From contig JAQFVV010013074.1 in NCBI GenBank assembly GCA_028023455.1, positions 186,001 to 250,000 on the forward strand: 64,000 nt of DNA, written 5' to 3'. Positions 13,403-23,727 of this stretch are shown piece after piece. How positions within the stretch are numbered: the first letter of the stretch is position 1; each line of letters begins with the position of its first letter. Origin of the DNA: Epiperipatus broadwayi. Its lineage: Eukaryota; Onychophora; Udeonychophora; Euonychophora; Peripatidae. A program made the translations under genes and the position numbers. The notes under the pieces were generated by a model that worked only from the letters and a program-made list of their open reading frames with translations, was not told the DNA's origin and made no database searches.

Positions 13403-13890
13403 AATTTTGTTTTGCCTTTCTGTAAATAAATATTTGTTTTTATTATTTAAAAAATTTCTCATAGTTGTTTTTTCATATCATTCCACTTATCAAAAAAAAA
13501 TTATTCTACATATTAATTAAAAATTAAATGCTTATAAAATATACAATTATTTTAAGCATATTCACTAAAAGAGTAAATGACATTTAAATTAATAAAAGTC
13601 ACTTTATTGAATTATTTGAGCATTAGTATTACATCTAAAAAAGATGTATTTGCTTAATAAAATATTATAATTGAATTTGTTATTTGGATCACATTAATTA
13701 ATTTGATTTCCTTATTTCAAATCACTATGCATATTAATTCTAAAGCTATTTTCATATTTGAAGATCATATTTATTGTTTTATGATAAGATTTAAGGTTAC
13801 AAAAAGCTAGTTCATTTTTAGAAGGTGTTTAAATAGATTTATTCTAGGATATTTAGGATGGCTACAAAATCCGTTACCCATTCTTAATAT

Positions 13891-14043
13891 TAAAACACAC
13901 AAAACTCTCCATACAGTATTGCCACTCAATGCGAGCCAGAGTAATCAGTGGATGAGTGGCAGTACTTTATGGAGAGTTTTTCCTGTTTAAATAACAGTTA
14001 TAAGCAAGCATAAGAAATGGTGATCATGTGATGTTTATTGGCT
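13891..14043. mobile_element. Family C fold-back, short internal deletion copy
   Basis: Two inverted arms, caaaactctccatacag... and ...atggagagtttttcctgttt, separated only by a remnant of the interior (gagtaatcagtggatg), so the hammerhead region is missing. The right flank carries the family's terminal block gcataagaaatggtgatcat. An 11-bp direct repeat, attcttaatat, lies at 13880-13890 and 14044-14054. Confidence 0.65.
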
Positions 14044-14054
14044 ATTCTTAATAT

Positions 14055-14842
14055 CTGAGTGTAATCCTAGATTATTCTTCACTTTATTCTAAAATTAAGA
14101 GATTGTGCTATATTTTATTTAAGTTAATATTATTTCATTAACATTGAATAAATCTAAAGAGCTAGAAGAATTTATAAGATCATATTGCCCTGGGATACTC
14201 TGATTTAGTTACACGAATCATATTATTAAATTCATTATTTTATTTTAATATTAAAATTTTACATTCGAGAATGGATCTTAAGTGGCATACATTTTAAAAT
14301 TTAATAAAAATTAAATAATGTTTTATCTAATCAAAGCAGTAATATGCTTAGAAGATCTTTAGAAGGTGGATAAAAAATGATTGTTGTATTAGATCTTTGT
14401 AGAAGAAAGAAATTTAAATGTAACCCCCATAGCATATATTCACAATATTAAGATTATTTTACTTTTGTTAGACTGGCCTGAGATTTCTCCACCTCTTGAT
14501 TTATTAATAGCATTACTTTGTATTTTTAGCATATTTTATTATAATGCTTCCCTATATATTCTTTTATTGTGGCATATGTTACGAACCTGCTGCGATTAGT
14601 TTTATCAATTTTAGCTTATACTTTGTACATTTACAGTATCATTGTTGTTACTGCTGTTTGTTTAGTCTATACATCTTTCACTACGAAACCAATTTGGTCT
14701 GGAGATAGGGACTTTCTCCTAGAGATTTTGAATTTTTTCTCTTTCGGCACTTATAAATTAAAGCTTGATTAGAGCTATTGGTAAACTCCATCCAGCGATC
14801 ATAAAATGCAAGCTTAAAGCAAGTCACAAAATTTATGACTTG

Positions 14843-14843
<1 letters not shown>
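14055..14843. other. No gene seen
   Basis: AT-rich DNA. The open frame 14569-14772 (plus) starts hydrophobic but has no recognised domain and is likely chance. Confidence 0.5.

Positions 14844-14895
<52 letters not shown>
14844..14895. repeat. (TA)n microsatellite
   Basis: An uninterrupted run of about 52 bp of alternating T and A. Confidence 0.95.
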
Positions 14896-14896
<1 letters not shown>

Positions 14897-15250
14897 CCTG
14901 AAATATAGATGAAATAACATTGAGCTATATTGAAGTAAACTAGCAGTAAATGTAAAGTCCAACCACCCTTTAGCTTTATTCATATATAAGCATTTCATTT
15001 ACTAACATATGTACATGCAGAGTATGATTTATATACTAATGTAATTTCAAAACAATTATAAGTTAATCTGAAATCACTATATTTATTTAGAAAAAAAGGC
15101 TCAGCCTCTTATTTAAATTTCTTTTAAAACTAAATTAATCTTCAGTTAATAAATGTAAATAAAACTGTAATAGCCTGAATTATGCATGAAATAACATGCA
15201 AGCACTGAAAACTTCCAGTAAGCTATATTATCAGTTAATATAAATGCAAC
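14896..15250. repeat. Diverged direct repeat
   Basis: gcctgaaatatagatgaaat at 14896 recurs as gcctgaattatgcatgaaat at about 15173, each followed by an agctatatt- and cagt-aat-taaatg-like segment. Period about 277 bp; non-coding. Confidence 0.45.
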
Positions 15251-15644
15251 TTGCTGAAGGCTTCAAAATATATTTTGAGCTATTAAAAGTTATATTTCCA
15301 ACTAGTAACTAAAGATTAATATTAAGATGAGTTTAAATATGAGGCTCAGTCTTTCCCATTAAATAGTTATAGTGATTTCAGGTTAGTTTATACTTGTCTT
15401 AAAATTATAGTAGTATTGCTGTGTCCAGCGGCACTCTATTGCCTGCTGGATTGTAAATATAAATAACACAAATAATTACTAATTAATGGTGTGGCTCAGC
15501 AAGTAAATTAAAGTATCAGGACTTTATTTACAGAGTTTTATGGAGATAATCAATCTTGTTTAATATATATGACATATATATAAGCATGTTATATAAATAA
15601 TAATGGCTCGAGGGCATACAAAATAATAAGATCAATATGACCTG

Positions 15645-16680
15645 TTATACAGTTCCTAGGTTTACTTTTGAACATCCGGAGGTAAACCTCTTCACAAGGC
15701 TAAGTGAAGGAGGAAACTGACTGGGGTACCTGAGGAAATGGCACATCTGCCTTTCAAGAGCTTCACTTAGCAACTGTCTTGTCACAGTTCTATTGTAGAT
15801 CTGTTTCACTCTCTTGTTTTTAGTATAGACTCCTTGATTGGCCATAAGCTGTCCACGTGGTGGTCATCTCTTGACTTACCATATTCAATCCCTGATCACA
15901 TAACACAATTACCATAGAATTGTCTATTTAAAGCAATGTTTCTATTACCAACTAAACAACCAGGGTTGCAAAGGCTTTGTTTACTTTATCTTAATCCTTT
16001 GCTTGAATTCATCTATCTTTCTTGATAAGTTAGTTTATAGTTTTTTTCTTTTAATTTACCATTATAATATCATTTACAGTACTTATTTTGTGTATATATA
16101 AATATACACACACATTTAGAAATCCATATAGTTTTACATTTATAATTATTATTATATACACACATATTTAGCATATCTCCCCCAAGTTCAGAGATTTGTG
16201 TTTTACTTTTTTCATATTCTCTGACCTTAAAACATAATAAGTATGGTAGGGGGGAATTTTTGTTTCCAGGTTTGTTGTAATTTTGTTTGGGACTGTATGT
16301 CACTGTTAACTTTCAGCCACCAGACATAACTACAAGCTAACACTTTCGCCCTTACAATGCCTGAATGACCTTCATGCAATACATTAAGTATTTGCAACCT
16401 GCCACTTATGGGAATTAGTACTTGGTCACCTCTGAATATACAGCCTTTGCAGATGGACAGTTGTTCTAGAGCTTTTCCATAGTTCTATGTGCATTAAAGA
16501 TGGCATTTGTTTTGGCCAACCTTTGCCGATTTTTTTCCATGATCCATCTGCAGCCAGCATCTTTTCTGGTCCATGCAACTATCTTTGTGCTATTAAGTGT
16601 CTGGCAAATATATATAAAGCATGCTCTGTTTGTAATATGTCAATAAATGGCATGCTTATATGTGATCAAACCTAATGTGA
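15645..16680 (-). pseudogene. Ty3/Gypsy-type retrotransposon pol remnant
   Basis: Read right to left on the minus strand. Near 16560-16470 a frame gives a GWPKQMPSLM-like linker, typical of the RNase H to integrase junction. After a frame change, 16470-16280 gives CIFRGDQVLIP, then LHEGHSGIVRAKVLACSYVWW, the hallmark HHCC zinc-binding region of Gypsy integrases. The catalytic core expected next is missing: only about 400 bp of unreadable sequence follows. At about 15862-15800 the frame HHVDSLWPIKES matches the integrase C-terminal tail (usual form HVDQLRP), followed by TGA. In life such a polyprotein copies the element's RNA and integrates the DNA. Multiple shifts, an internal deletion and unidentified LTRs make this a dead fragment. 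Confidence 0.7.
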
Positions 16681-16855
16681 ATTCTTTCTGCAATGACATT
16701 TACTGATAGTTTAGTTTATATATAGCTCAATGGGGTTTTTTAATGCTTAAACATTATTTCACTTTTAGTTTGGATGTGCTCATTCTACATTTCCATTTAC
16801 TGATAGTTAGCTTTCTGAGAATTTTCAGTGATTTTACATCGTTTCATAAATATAT

Positions 16856-17061
16856 AGATGATAATAGATGGACAATTGAAATCTTAAACTAGATTCCAAG
16901 AGATTGTAAAAGACCCAGAAAAAGACCATATGTGAGATGGATGGATGGAATAAGAAAGTGTGCAGTTGTGATGTGGAGAAGCTAAAGATCGGAGAAGATG
17001 GATTAAACTTGGAGAGACCTTCATCCTGCAGAGGATTGATAATGTTTGATGATGATGATTA

Positions 17062-17063
<2 letters not shown>
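16856..17063 (+). mobile_element. RTE-type LINE, 3'-end fragment
   Basis: A 5'-truncated copy of the window's main LINE. It reads in the sense of the RT C-terminus (DNRWTIEIL, then RDCKRP-KRP, VRWMDGIRKC) and ends with the family 3' terminus ggattgataatg-ttgatgatgatg. A stop interrupts at ILN* and a small deletion removes part of the tail region. It is followed directly by a (TA)n tract. Confidence 0.85.

Positions 17064-17106
<43 letters not shown>
17064..17106. repeat. (TA)n microsatellite
   Basis: About 43 bp of TA repeats directly after the TGA-rich tail of the LINE fragment; it may have grown from that tail. Confidence 0.9.
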
Positions 17107-17110
<4 letters not shown>

Positions 17111-17542
17111 CTTTAAGCAATATCAACCCAAAATATAGTAAATAAATATTTTAAATATACTTTATTCAGAAGTAATTTCAGCAAGCTCAGTAGTCGTTGT
17201 CAACTATTCAAAATTCAAAAATATCAAGCTATCTTTCAGAATTGAGATATGAATCTTCTTTTATATATTACATGTTGATTTGAGTTTTTATCTTGTTTAA
17301 ATTTTTTTTACTTTTCAATCTTACTGATACCACTATTTTGTTTGCTAAGTGAGCATTTTCAGGGAGAATGAAGAAGCTCAAATATCATCTAATACTATGA
17401 TAGAAGTATCTAAAAACATTGTCTAAATTTTAAAACACTTAAAGTTATAATTCTAAAATTGGTCTTAATCTAGTTCAGATTTTGGCTATAAATATAAAGC
17501 TAGAAAGTTATAAGTTTTCCTATTATACATAGTTTTAAGATA

Positions 17543-17852
17543 ACAAGGTAAAACTCTCTCCATACAGTAGTGCCACCCTGTGCCAACCAGAGTAATCAGT
17601 GGATGCCAGAAGGCTTGTGCATAAAATCCCTATCTTGTGCCTACTCATCCAAGGCTCCTCACTGACAAAGGCCACAAACCAGAAACTAGTCTGGGGATGT
17701 TGAATGAGTAGGCACTAGATAGGGATTTTATGTACAAACCTTCTGGCATGCATTGATTACTCTGGTTGGCACATGGTGGCACTACTGTATGGAGAGAGTT
17801 TTGCCTTGTTTAATAACAATTATGTGCTAGTATAAGAGATGGTGATCATGTG
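17543..17852. mobile_element. Family C fold-back hammerhead element
   Basis: Inverted arms: the left arm begins caaggtaaaactctctccat and continues agtgccac; the right arm is its complement, ending at about 17810, with one difference in 35 bp. Further inner pairing (cctactcatcc / ggatg-tgaatgagtaggc) surrounds a central hammerhead-like core at 17656-17697. The right side extends to the family's gatcatgtgag end. A 12-bp direct repeat with one mismatch (agttttaagata 17531-17542, agatttaagata 17853-17864) bounds it. No protein coding. Confidence 0.75.
17656..17697 (+). ncRNA. Hammerhead ribozyme-like motif (family C), mutated core
   Basis: Helix I strand TCCTCA (17656-17661), CTGACAA (17662-17668, where the usual CTGANGA has lost a G), a weak helix II segment AGGCCACAAACCA, GAAAC (17682-17686), palindrome ACTAGT, C at the cleavage position (17691), and TGGGGA (17692-17697), which pairs with TCCTCA through one G-T wobble. 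The core change should abolish activity. Confidence 0.5.
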
Positions 17853-18696
17853 AGATTTAAGATACTTGAGCATGCATCTCAATTTAAATTAAATACCTGG
17901 AAGTTGGTTCAGTTAGCCTATATCAAATTGTAAAAGCTATTTTTTAAATTTTCTAGGCATATTAAACTTTTACCGTCTGTTGCATTAGTTGCCTATTTAT
18001 TTATTTATTGACGTTTTAATTATGGTTCATACTGTAGCATGTTTGGTATTGATTATTCAAGTATAATTAGCTTATTTAATTTGATAAGTGGCTTAAAATT
18101 GAACAGATGAATATTGCGGTTATGTTTCTCATTAATTATACAAAATTCATAAGTAAAATATTCCGGAATATCTCAGCTTCAACCTTAACAGAGTAAAGTC
18201 ACTTTCATAATAATAATCATTTAATATACAATGTGAAAATTTTATAAGTTATCTTTATTAAAAGTTTGATTTTTAAATGAGGCAAGATTTTACATCCTCA
18301 CCGTGATCTAAAGTACTTTGTTGTCAGAGTTATCTTTAAAGATAAATAAATAATAATTTTGTCATATATTATAACTGCTATTTGTTACTAATATTCTGTA
18401 TTTTATGTATGTATTTATTGATATTATTTAGTATTATTTTTGAATATATATGTATATATGTTTTTCTGAAGGTTTGTGATGATGGTGTTTTAACTGTATT
18501 TTTATATTGGACTATTTCCATCATCTAATATGTGTGTTGAATGTCTTTAGAAAAGTTTAATTTTATTTAAATAGTCCAAATGCATTCAACTGTTAGTAAT
18601 ATCACAGCAAACAGGTTAGTATATGCACCAACTGTTAGTAATATCACAGCAAACAACTGTTAGTAATATCACAGCAAACAGGTTAGTATATGCATA

Positions 18697-18732
18697 ACGT
18701 TTCGAGAGGTATTTTTCTCCCCTCTTCTTCAG
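18697..18732 (-). ncRNA. Hammerhead ribozyme-like motif (family A, left arm)
   Basis: On the minus strand: CTGAAGA (18726-18732), a helix II hairpin with strands AGAGG and CCTCT, GAAAC (18699-18703) and the palindrome ACGT (18697-18700) where helix III would be. Helix II is preceded by one extra A compared with a textbook hammerhead. Helix I with upstream CAACAC is weak in this copy. Confidence 0.5.
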
Positions 18733-18767
18733 GTGTTGCTGGCCTGGGCAGTGACAGTACTAGCATA

Positions 18768-18824
18768 GGATTCGAACCTGGGTCCTTCTTGAATTTTAAG
18801 GTAACATTCTAACCAACTGAGCCA
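18768..18824 (-). promoter_or_regulatory. tRNA-like Pol III promoter boxes
   Basis: On the minus strand TGGCTCAGTTGG (18813-18824) matches the tRNA A box exactly, and GGTTCGAATCC (18768-18778) matches the B box exactly, at tRNA-like spacing. The segment resembles a lysine-type tRNA 5' half, but its acceptor and T-stem partners do not fold as a full tRNA. It would place an internal RNA polymerase III promoter directly upstream of the hammerhead. The mirrored arm has a good B box (about 18880-18891) but a damaged A box at the palindrome centre. Confidence 0.7.
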
Positions 18825-18925
18825 TTCTGTTGGTTAGAGCATTACCTTAAAATTCAATAATCAAGAATCTAAGTATCCACGTTCGAATCCCATGCTAGTA
18901 CTGTCACTGGTCAGACCAGCAACAC

Positions 18926-18962
18926 CTGAAGAAGAGGGGAGAAAAATACCTCTTGAAACGTT
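18926..18962 (+). ncRNA. Hammerhead ribozyme-like motif (family A, right arm)
   Basis: CTGAAGA (18926-18932), helix II strands AGAGG and CCTCT, GAAAC (18955-18959), palindrome ACGT (18958-18961), T at the cleavage position, then GTG able to pair with CAC just upstream of the core. It differs from the left arm at a few positions (for example one base before GAAA). Confidence 0.5.
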
Positions 18963-19201
18963 GTGCATATACTAACCTGTTTGCTGTGATATTACTAATA
19001 GTTAGTGCATATACTAAACTGTGATATTACTAGCAGTTGTTTGCTGTGATATTACTAACAGTTGGTGCATATACTAACCTGTTTGCTGTGATATTACTAA
19101 CAGTTGAAAGCATTTGGAATATTTAAATAATATTAAACTTTTCTAAAGACATATCAACACACATATTAGATAATGAAAATAGTCCAATATAAAAATACAG
19201 C

Positions 19202-19249
<48 letters not shown>

Positions 19250-19250
19250 T
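19202..19250. repeat. (TA)n microsatellite
   Basis: About 49 bp of TA repeat with one AA interruption, abutting the right end of the family A palindrome. Confidence 0.9.
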
Positions 19251-21841
19251 GAAGCAGTCGGATCTAAGTTCGATCCTAGCTTCATGATCTTTCACATGTA
19301 GCCAACTTCAAACCCTTGTACTAACTTTGAATTTCCGATGCAATGGGGCTTTATGCGTTCAGTCCACGCTAGTTTCCTTAAAGAAAAACTATTATAAATG
19401 TGTGTTAAAATTAATTCATTTGAGATTTAAACTAATCATTTCTATTAATAAATTCATGTTAGAATTATTCATGAATTTATATATATTATAACTGCGTGGA
19501 TTGTGCGTATATATATTTATAAATGTTTAAATATATATAATTGTTCGAAAGTTTCATTGCGTCCGGGAATGTTTATTTTACTTTTAAATAATATGTTAAA
19601 TTTTTAGTGATTAATAGCTACATTCTTTCGATAAGCTTTCAGATTTTCTCTTTCCAAAACAATGGTTAAAGTTTTTATTAATTAGAAATAGATAAGTCTT
19701 TAAAATGTTAGGACGGTCCTAATTAAAATCATTTTCTGATATTAAAAATTCATTTTCTAATTAGAAAATGAATTCAAGTTAATGAGTTTGAAAGCCTTAT
19801 CAAAGGAATGTATCTAAAAACAACTAGTAAATTTTTTGTAAGATTGATTTAGCCTAAAGGCATCAGATACAGTATAAAGAGCCCAGGAAAAGTTTCCAAG
19901 CAGCTATTATTCCTCATTAAGAGAAGCTATATATATTTCATTAGAGAAGTCGCCCAGTTAAATTATGAAGTAAAATAGTGTTTCTACCATGGTGGGGGGG
20001 GGCTTAACTTCAAGAGTCTGACTACTGTTCCTTAAGTCCCCTGAAAATCTTCAATGTGGCTGCAATATAAAAATTCATATACCAATCGTAAGCTGCCGAA
20101 ACCTTAGAGAAATCCATCAAAATACTATTCACATAATTTTCAAAATGCGCGCATACGTTTCATCCAACTGGACTCTGCCCTGTGGAAATTCAGAAGCCAA
20201 CCATGAAGAAATGGTAATATCTTTCCTTTTGAACCTGGCCAGTTCTGAACTTTAAGTTAAAACATCTTTAAGCTATCTACTGTAAAATTGTCTTTTTGTT
20301 AATGTTATTTTAAATTATGTAGTAATTCTCTATCTTAATCTCTAGTCTTTAAATTTAATATTTAACTTTCTCTTTTCTTACGATGGCGGTTCATTTATTA
20401 TATTATATATATTTATTGTGTGATTTATTAATGTTGTTTATTTTTTTTTATATGCCAATAATAACTTCAACTCGATAATAATTTCCTTCGTTGCATTTGC
20501 CTTGTTAAATAATATTATATTTATTTTTTTTTACAGTAATTCTTACCCACTAGAACTATTTTGATACAGTTCTATTAATTATCGAGTTGAATGATTTGTA
20601 CAATTTTTGCTATTTTATTAATGGCTAATAACAACAAATTATTAGCTCAATTTTTAACCTATGCTCCCGGCCATTTTACTGAATTTATAATAGTTATTTA
20701 TTCACATTAATTTATTGTTTCGCAAAAAGGTTGATAAAGGAATTAAATGAATATATATTCTAATTCAAATTTTATACTTTCTAGTAATATTCAGGAAGGG
20801 CATGGGATTTAGGGCATAATTAATATAATTTCTAATTGCATTAAATACTTTTTGATTAAAGCACGTTTGACTTTAATTTAACTTGATCAGGTCATCACGT
20901 AGAGCACTCTTTATATAAATTGGGTTTTATTATTTAAATACGATGATTACCAAGTCATCATTTTCCGAACGTTGCTGACGCGAGCCATCTCCTGTTTCAT
21001 AGGCTTGTCCTCAGTGATATTTCTATTAGTTTAATTATCTAGGAAGAAAGCACTTCCTCCACTTGCTCGTTTTATATTTGGAACACCAAAGGTTCGAGGC
21101 TACGACCCGACCTGGTTTTCCCTGTGTTCTATGGATCCTTCATATAGGGCATTGAAGACTTGTCAAATACAAGCAGCCCTGCTATTTTCTCAAATCATAG
21201 ACAAGCCATTATTTTTCACATTTATTCTTATAGCTCATAAGTCGTCAGTACCGTTTATTTCTCAGTTCCAGTAAAGCCCGCTCTCATGCTCGTAAATCGT
21301 GATGAATTGATTTTATTAAAGTCGAACAAATTCATGTTTATTTATAATTAAATAAGTTTTCTATTAAATATTAAAGTTATGCCCTAAATACGTATCTTGA
21401 TCTTTATGAATTGATTTGCGAATGTGAAAATAAATCTCACATTCTTTCCTTTAGAATCAGAATAATAATTTCAGTCATAGCCAAATACCTTTATCTACCT
21501 TTATTTTCTTGTCGGGGGCATAGACATATATTTATCATATAATATTGCGTAATAGTATTGGCATATAATAAGGACTGCCATTCTTGTTGTAAATATAAAT
21601 TCTGTTTAAAGACTAGAGGTAATCTATATAATCACAATCTAAAAGTTGAACAAAATTATAATTATTATTAAACATTTTATTAACACATTTGTTTTTTTTT
21701 TTAACTTTCTTTCTTATTCAAATTATTTTAATATTAATGCTCACTGTCTGTATTGGCAACCTGAACATATATATATGAGTTGACTTATAAAGATTGTTAG
21801 TTATTTTATTATACTTTATTAGAGTTAGATCAGGAGTCTCA
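19251..21841. other. No gene identified; mixed, less repetitive DNA
   Basis: This interval has fewer recognisable repeats and includes less AT-rich patches at about 19990-20215 and 20955-21330. I could not read a convincing frame in either patch. An oligo-G run of 8 lies near 19994. If the terminal exon at 21842 is real, this would be sequence 3' of that gene. Confidence 0.4.
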
Positions 21842-22022
21842 TTAATCATCATCATCCGTTGAGCTAGTTCCTTGGCGCATAGTCATGTACCGTCGATATA
21901 TGTCATCCATTGATTTGATCTGAGCTAGTGAGTTGGGTTTGAATTCAGTTTGAACCACCTGAGTTTGAATCCGACTTTGAGTTTGGGTTTGTTGATGTGT
22001 TGGCTTCTTTTTGACCGGTACA

Positions 22023-22024
<2 letters not shown>
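21842..22024 (-). CDS. Candidate terminal exon of an unknown host gene
   Basis: On the minus strand an open frame ends at TAA (21842-21844) after a polar, glutamine/threonine-rich run (THQQTQTQSRIQTQ) and a more ordinary C-terminus, LAQIKSMDDIYRRYMTMRQ, followed by an acidic end STDDDD. The patch is clearly richer in G and C than its surroundings and carries an AATAAA hexamer on the same strand at 21815-21820, about 21 bp past the stop. The frame runs on upstream through a (TA)n tract to about 22096, where a stop lies; I see no convincing splice acceptor, so the true 5' limit is unknown. The LINE inserted at 22131 would sit in the intron. Family not recognised; part of the frame is low-complexity. 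Confidence 0.35.

Positions 22025-22049
<25 letters not shown>
22022..22049. repeat. (TA)n microsatellite
   Basis: A 28-bp TA run between the candidate exon and the LINE insertion. Confidence 0.9.
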
Positions 22050-22054
<5 letters not shown>

Positions 22055-22143
22055 GATGGAAAATAACCTATTTACTGAACCATGCCACTTGCTAAATTAT
22101 GCGCATTTTTATAGGATAATAAGGATTATTATCATCATCATCA

Positions 22144-23718
22144 TCAACCATTATCAATCCACTGCAGGATGAAGGTCTCTCCAAGTTTAATCCATCTTCT
22201 CCAATCTTTAGCTTCTCTTCTCCACAACACCCCTGCACATTTTCTTATTTCATCCATCCATCTCACATGTGGTCTCTTTCTGGGTCTTTTACAATCTCTT
22301 GGCATCCAGTTTAAAATTTCAATTGTCCATCTATTATCATCTCTTCTAGCAATATGTCGAGCCCAACTCCATTTCAATCTTTTAATTTTTTCAATAAGGT
22401 CAGTAACACCTGTTTGTTGTCTTACCCATACATTGCGTTTTCGATCTCTTCTTGTTACTCCCAACATACATCTCTCCATACTCCTTTGAGTGGTCTGAAG
22501 TCTCTGTATTGCTCTTCTATTAAGTGTCCAAGTCTCAGATCCATAAGTAAGAACTGGTAAAACACATTTGTTAAAAACCATCCTTTTCAAACACATAGGC
22601 ATATTTCCTTTTAGTATCAAGTTATTTCTACCAAAAGCACTCCAACCAAGTTTAATTCTATGATTAATTTCCTCCATTATGTTTCCATCTGTATTAATAA
22701 TCTGACCAAGGTATTTGTAACTGTTAACTTCTTCTAATTCTTCATAATCAATCTTTATTTTCATATTTTGAGCAAATCGATTAAACATTACTTTAGTCTT
22801 TTTAACATTTATCTTTAGTCCTACTTTTCTACTTTCATCTGCTAACTCCTGCAACATTTCCTGCAGCTCTGAAGCATTATTTGCAAAAACAACTACATCA
22901 TCTGCGAAATCTAAATGACTTAAATACTCTCCATTTACTTTCACTCCTTTAGTTTCCCATTTTAATCCACAAAATACTTCTTGCAGCACTGCTGTAAAGA
23001 GTTTTGGAGATATGGAGTCACCTTGTCTTACACCTTTCTCAATGTTGATTTTTCCAGTATCATTATGTAATCTAATTGTTGCTGTTGCATTTTTATAAAT
23101 ATTCTTTAAAATATGACAATATCCTGGATCTATACCTTGATGATCCAATGCTTTAATCACTGAAGAAATGTGTATAGAATCGAATGCCTTTTCATAATCT
23201 ACAAATCCAAAACATAATGACAACTCATATTCATTTGTCCTTTCTATGACTTCTCTCAATACCTGGATATGATCTATTGTACTAAAACCACTTTTAAATC
23301 CAGCTTGTTCTCTTGGTTGGTGGAAATCCAAAGTTCTCTGTAGACGAGTTGTAATTATCTTGGTAAAAATTTTATATAAAACTGATAAAAGGCTGATAGG
23401 TCTGTAATTTCTAATATCTTCTTTATCACCTTTTTTAAATATTAATATTATTACTGCATTCTTCCAATCTTCCGGTACATCTTTATCATTTAGACATTTG
23501 GTATATAACTTTGCTAAAATTGTTTCTATTTCTTCACCTGCTTCTTTTAATATATCAATTATAATTCCATCATTTCCTGGAGCCTTTCCTTTCTTCATAC
23601 ACTTAATTGCATGTCTCACTTCTTCATTTAAAATTCTGGGCAATTCGGAAGATGTAATAGATATAGGAGGTACTTGTTCTTTATTACTATATAATTCTTG
23701 ATAAAAATCTTCTACCAT
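22144..23718 (-). CDS. LINE reverse transcriptase (C-terminal part of pol)
   Basis: 524 codons from Met 23718 to the stop at 22144, in frame with the endonuclease. It copies the element RNA at the nicked target. RT motifs in order: GKAPGNDGI (about 45-53), NYRPISLL (104-111), the palm motif DYEKAFDS (174-181), GVRQGDSISPKLF (229-241) and the catalytic FADD box (271-274, the F form of YADD). The C-terminal region contains YGSETWTLN and SWARHIARR blocks found in RTE and related LINEs. The first codon shown is simply the first Met after the TGA; the ancestral protein was continuous with the endonuclease. No other stop or shift is seen, so this copy is young. Confidence 0.92.
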   Translation of the reverse strand: MVEDFYQELYSNKEQVPPISITSSELPRILNEEVRHAIKCMKKGKAPGNDGIIIDILKEAGEEIETILAKLYTKCLNDKDVPEDWKNAVIILIFKKGDKEDIRNYRPISLLSVLYKIFTKIITTRLQRTLDFHQPREQAGFKSGFSTIDHIQVLREVIERTNEYELSLCFGFVDYEKAFDSIHISSVIKALDHQGIDPGYCHILKNIYKNATATIRLHNDTGKINIEKGVRQGDSISPKLFTAVLQEVFCGLKWETKGVKVNGEYLSHLDFADDVVVFANNASELQEMLQELADESRKVGLKINVKKTKVMFNRFAQNMKIKIDYEELEEVNSYKYLGQIINTDGNIMEEINHRIKLGWSAFGRNNLILKGNMPMCLKRMVFNKCVLPVLTYGSETWTLNRRAIQRLQTTQRSMERCMLGVTRRDRKRNVWVRQQTGVTDLIEKIKRLKWSWARHIARRDDNRWTIEILNWMPRDCKRPRKRPHVRWMDEIRKCAGVLWRREAKDWRRWIKLGETFILQWIDNG

Positions 23719-23727
23719 TTCATGATG

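Larger units (their letters stand above)
18495..19201. mobile_element. Family A palindrome: two head-to-head tRNA-hammerhead units
   Basis: A large imperfect inverted repeat of about 700 bp. From the centre (about 18828) each arm reads outward: a tRNA-like segment, a hammerhead-like core (minus 18697-18732; plus 18926-18962), a block of short direct repeats built on acagttg / gcatatactaacctg, then gcatttggaatatttaaat and aaaacttttctaaagaca, ending ggactattttca-type sequence and aaatacag. A single arm of the same family lies at 32826-33110. The arms show several substitutions, so the structure is not fresh. No coding. Confidence 0.8.

Noticed and set aside
15645-15845. 66-codon minus-strand frame starting MANQGVYTKNK
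   Set aside because: It is out of frame with the Gypsy integrase tail (HHVDSLWPIKES) that overlaps it; likely a chance frame.
18768-18824. A functional tRNA gene
   Set aside because: A and B boxes are exact, but the flanking bases do not form the acceptor and T stems of a complete tRNA, and the unit is part of a repeated element.
19990-20215. Possible exon in a less AT-rich patch
   Set aside because: All frames on both strands are broken by stops and no coding pattern could be read.
20985-21045. Minus-strand CTGAGGACAAGCCTATGAAAC segment
   Set aside because: The two boxes fit, but the bases between them do not form a stem and no self-complementary helix III string follows.
22131-22150. CRISPR-like or regulatory meaning for the repeated TCATCA words
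   Set aside because: They are the (TGA)n tail of the LINE, seen at the 3' ends of other copies too.
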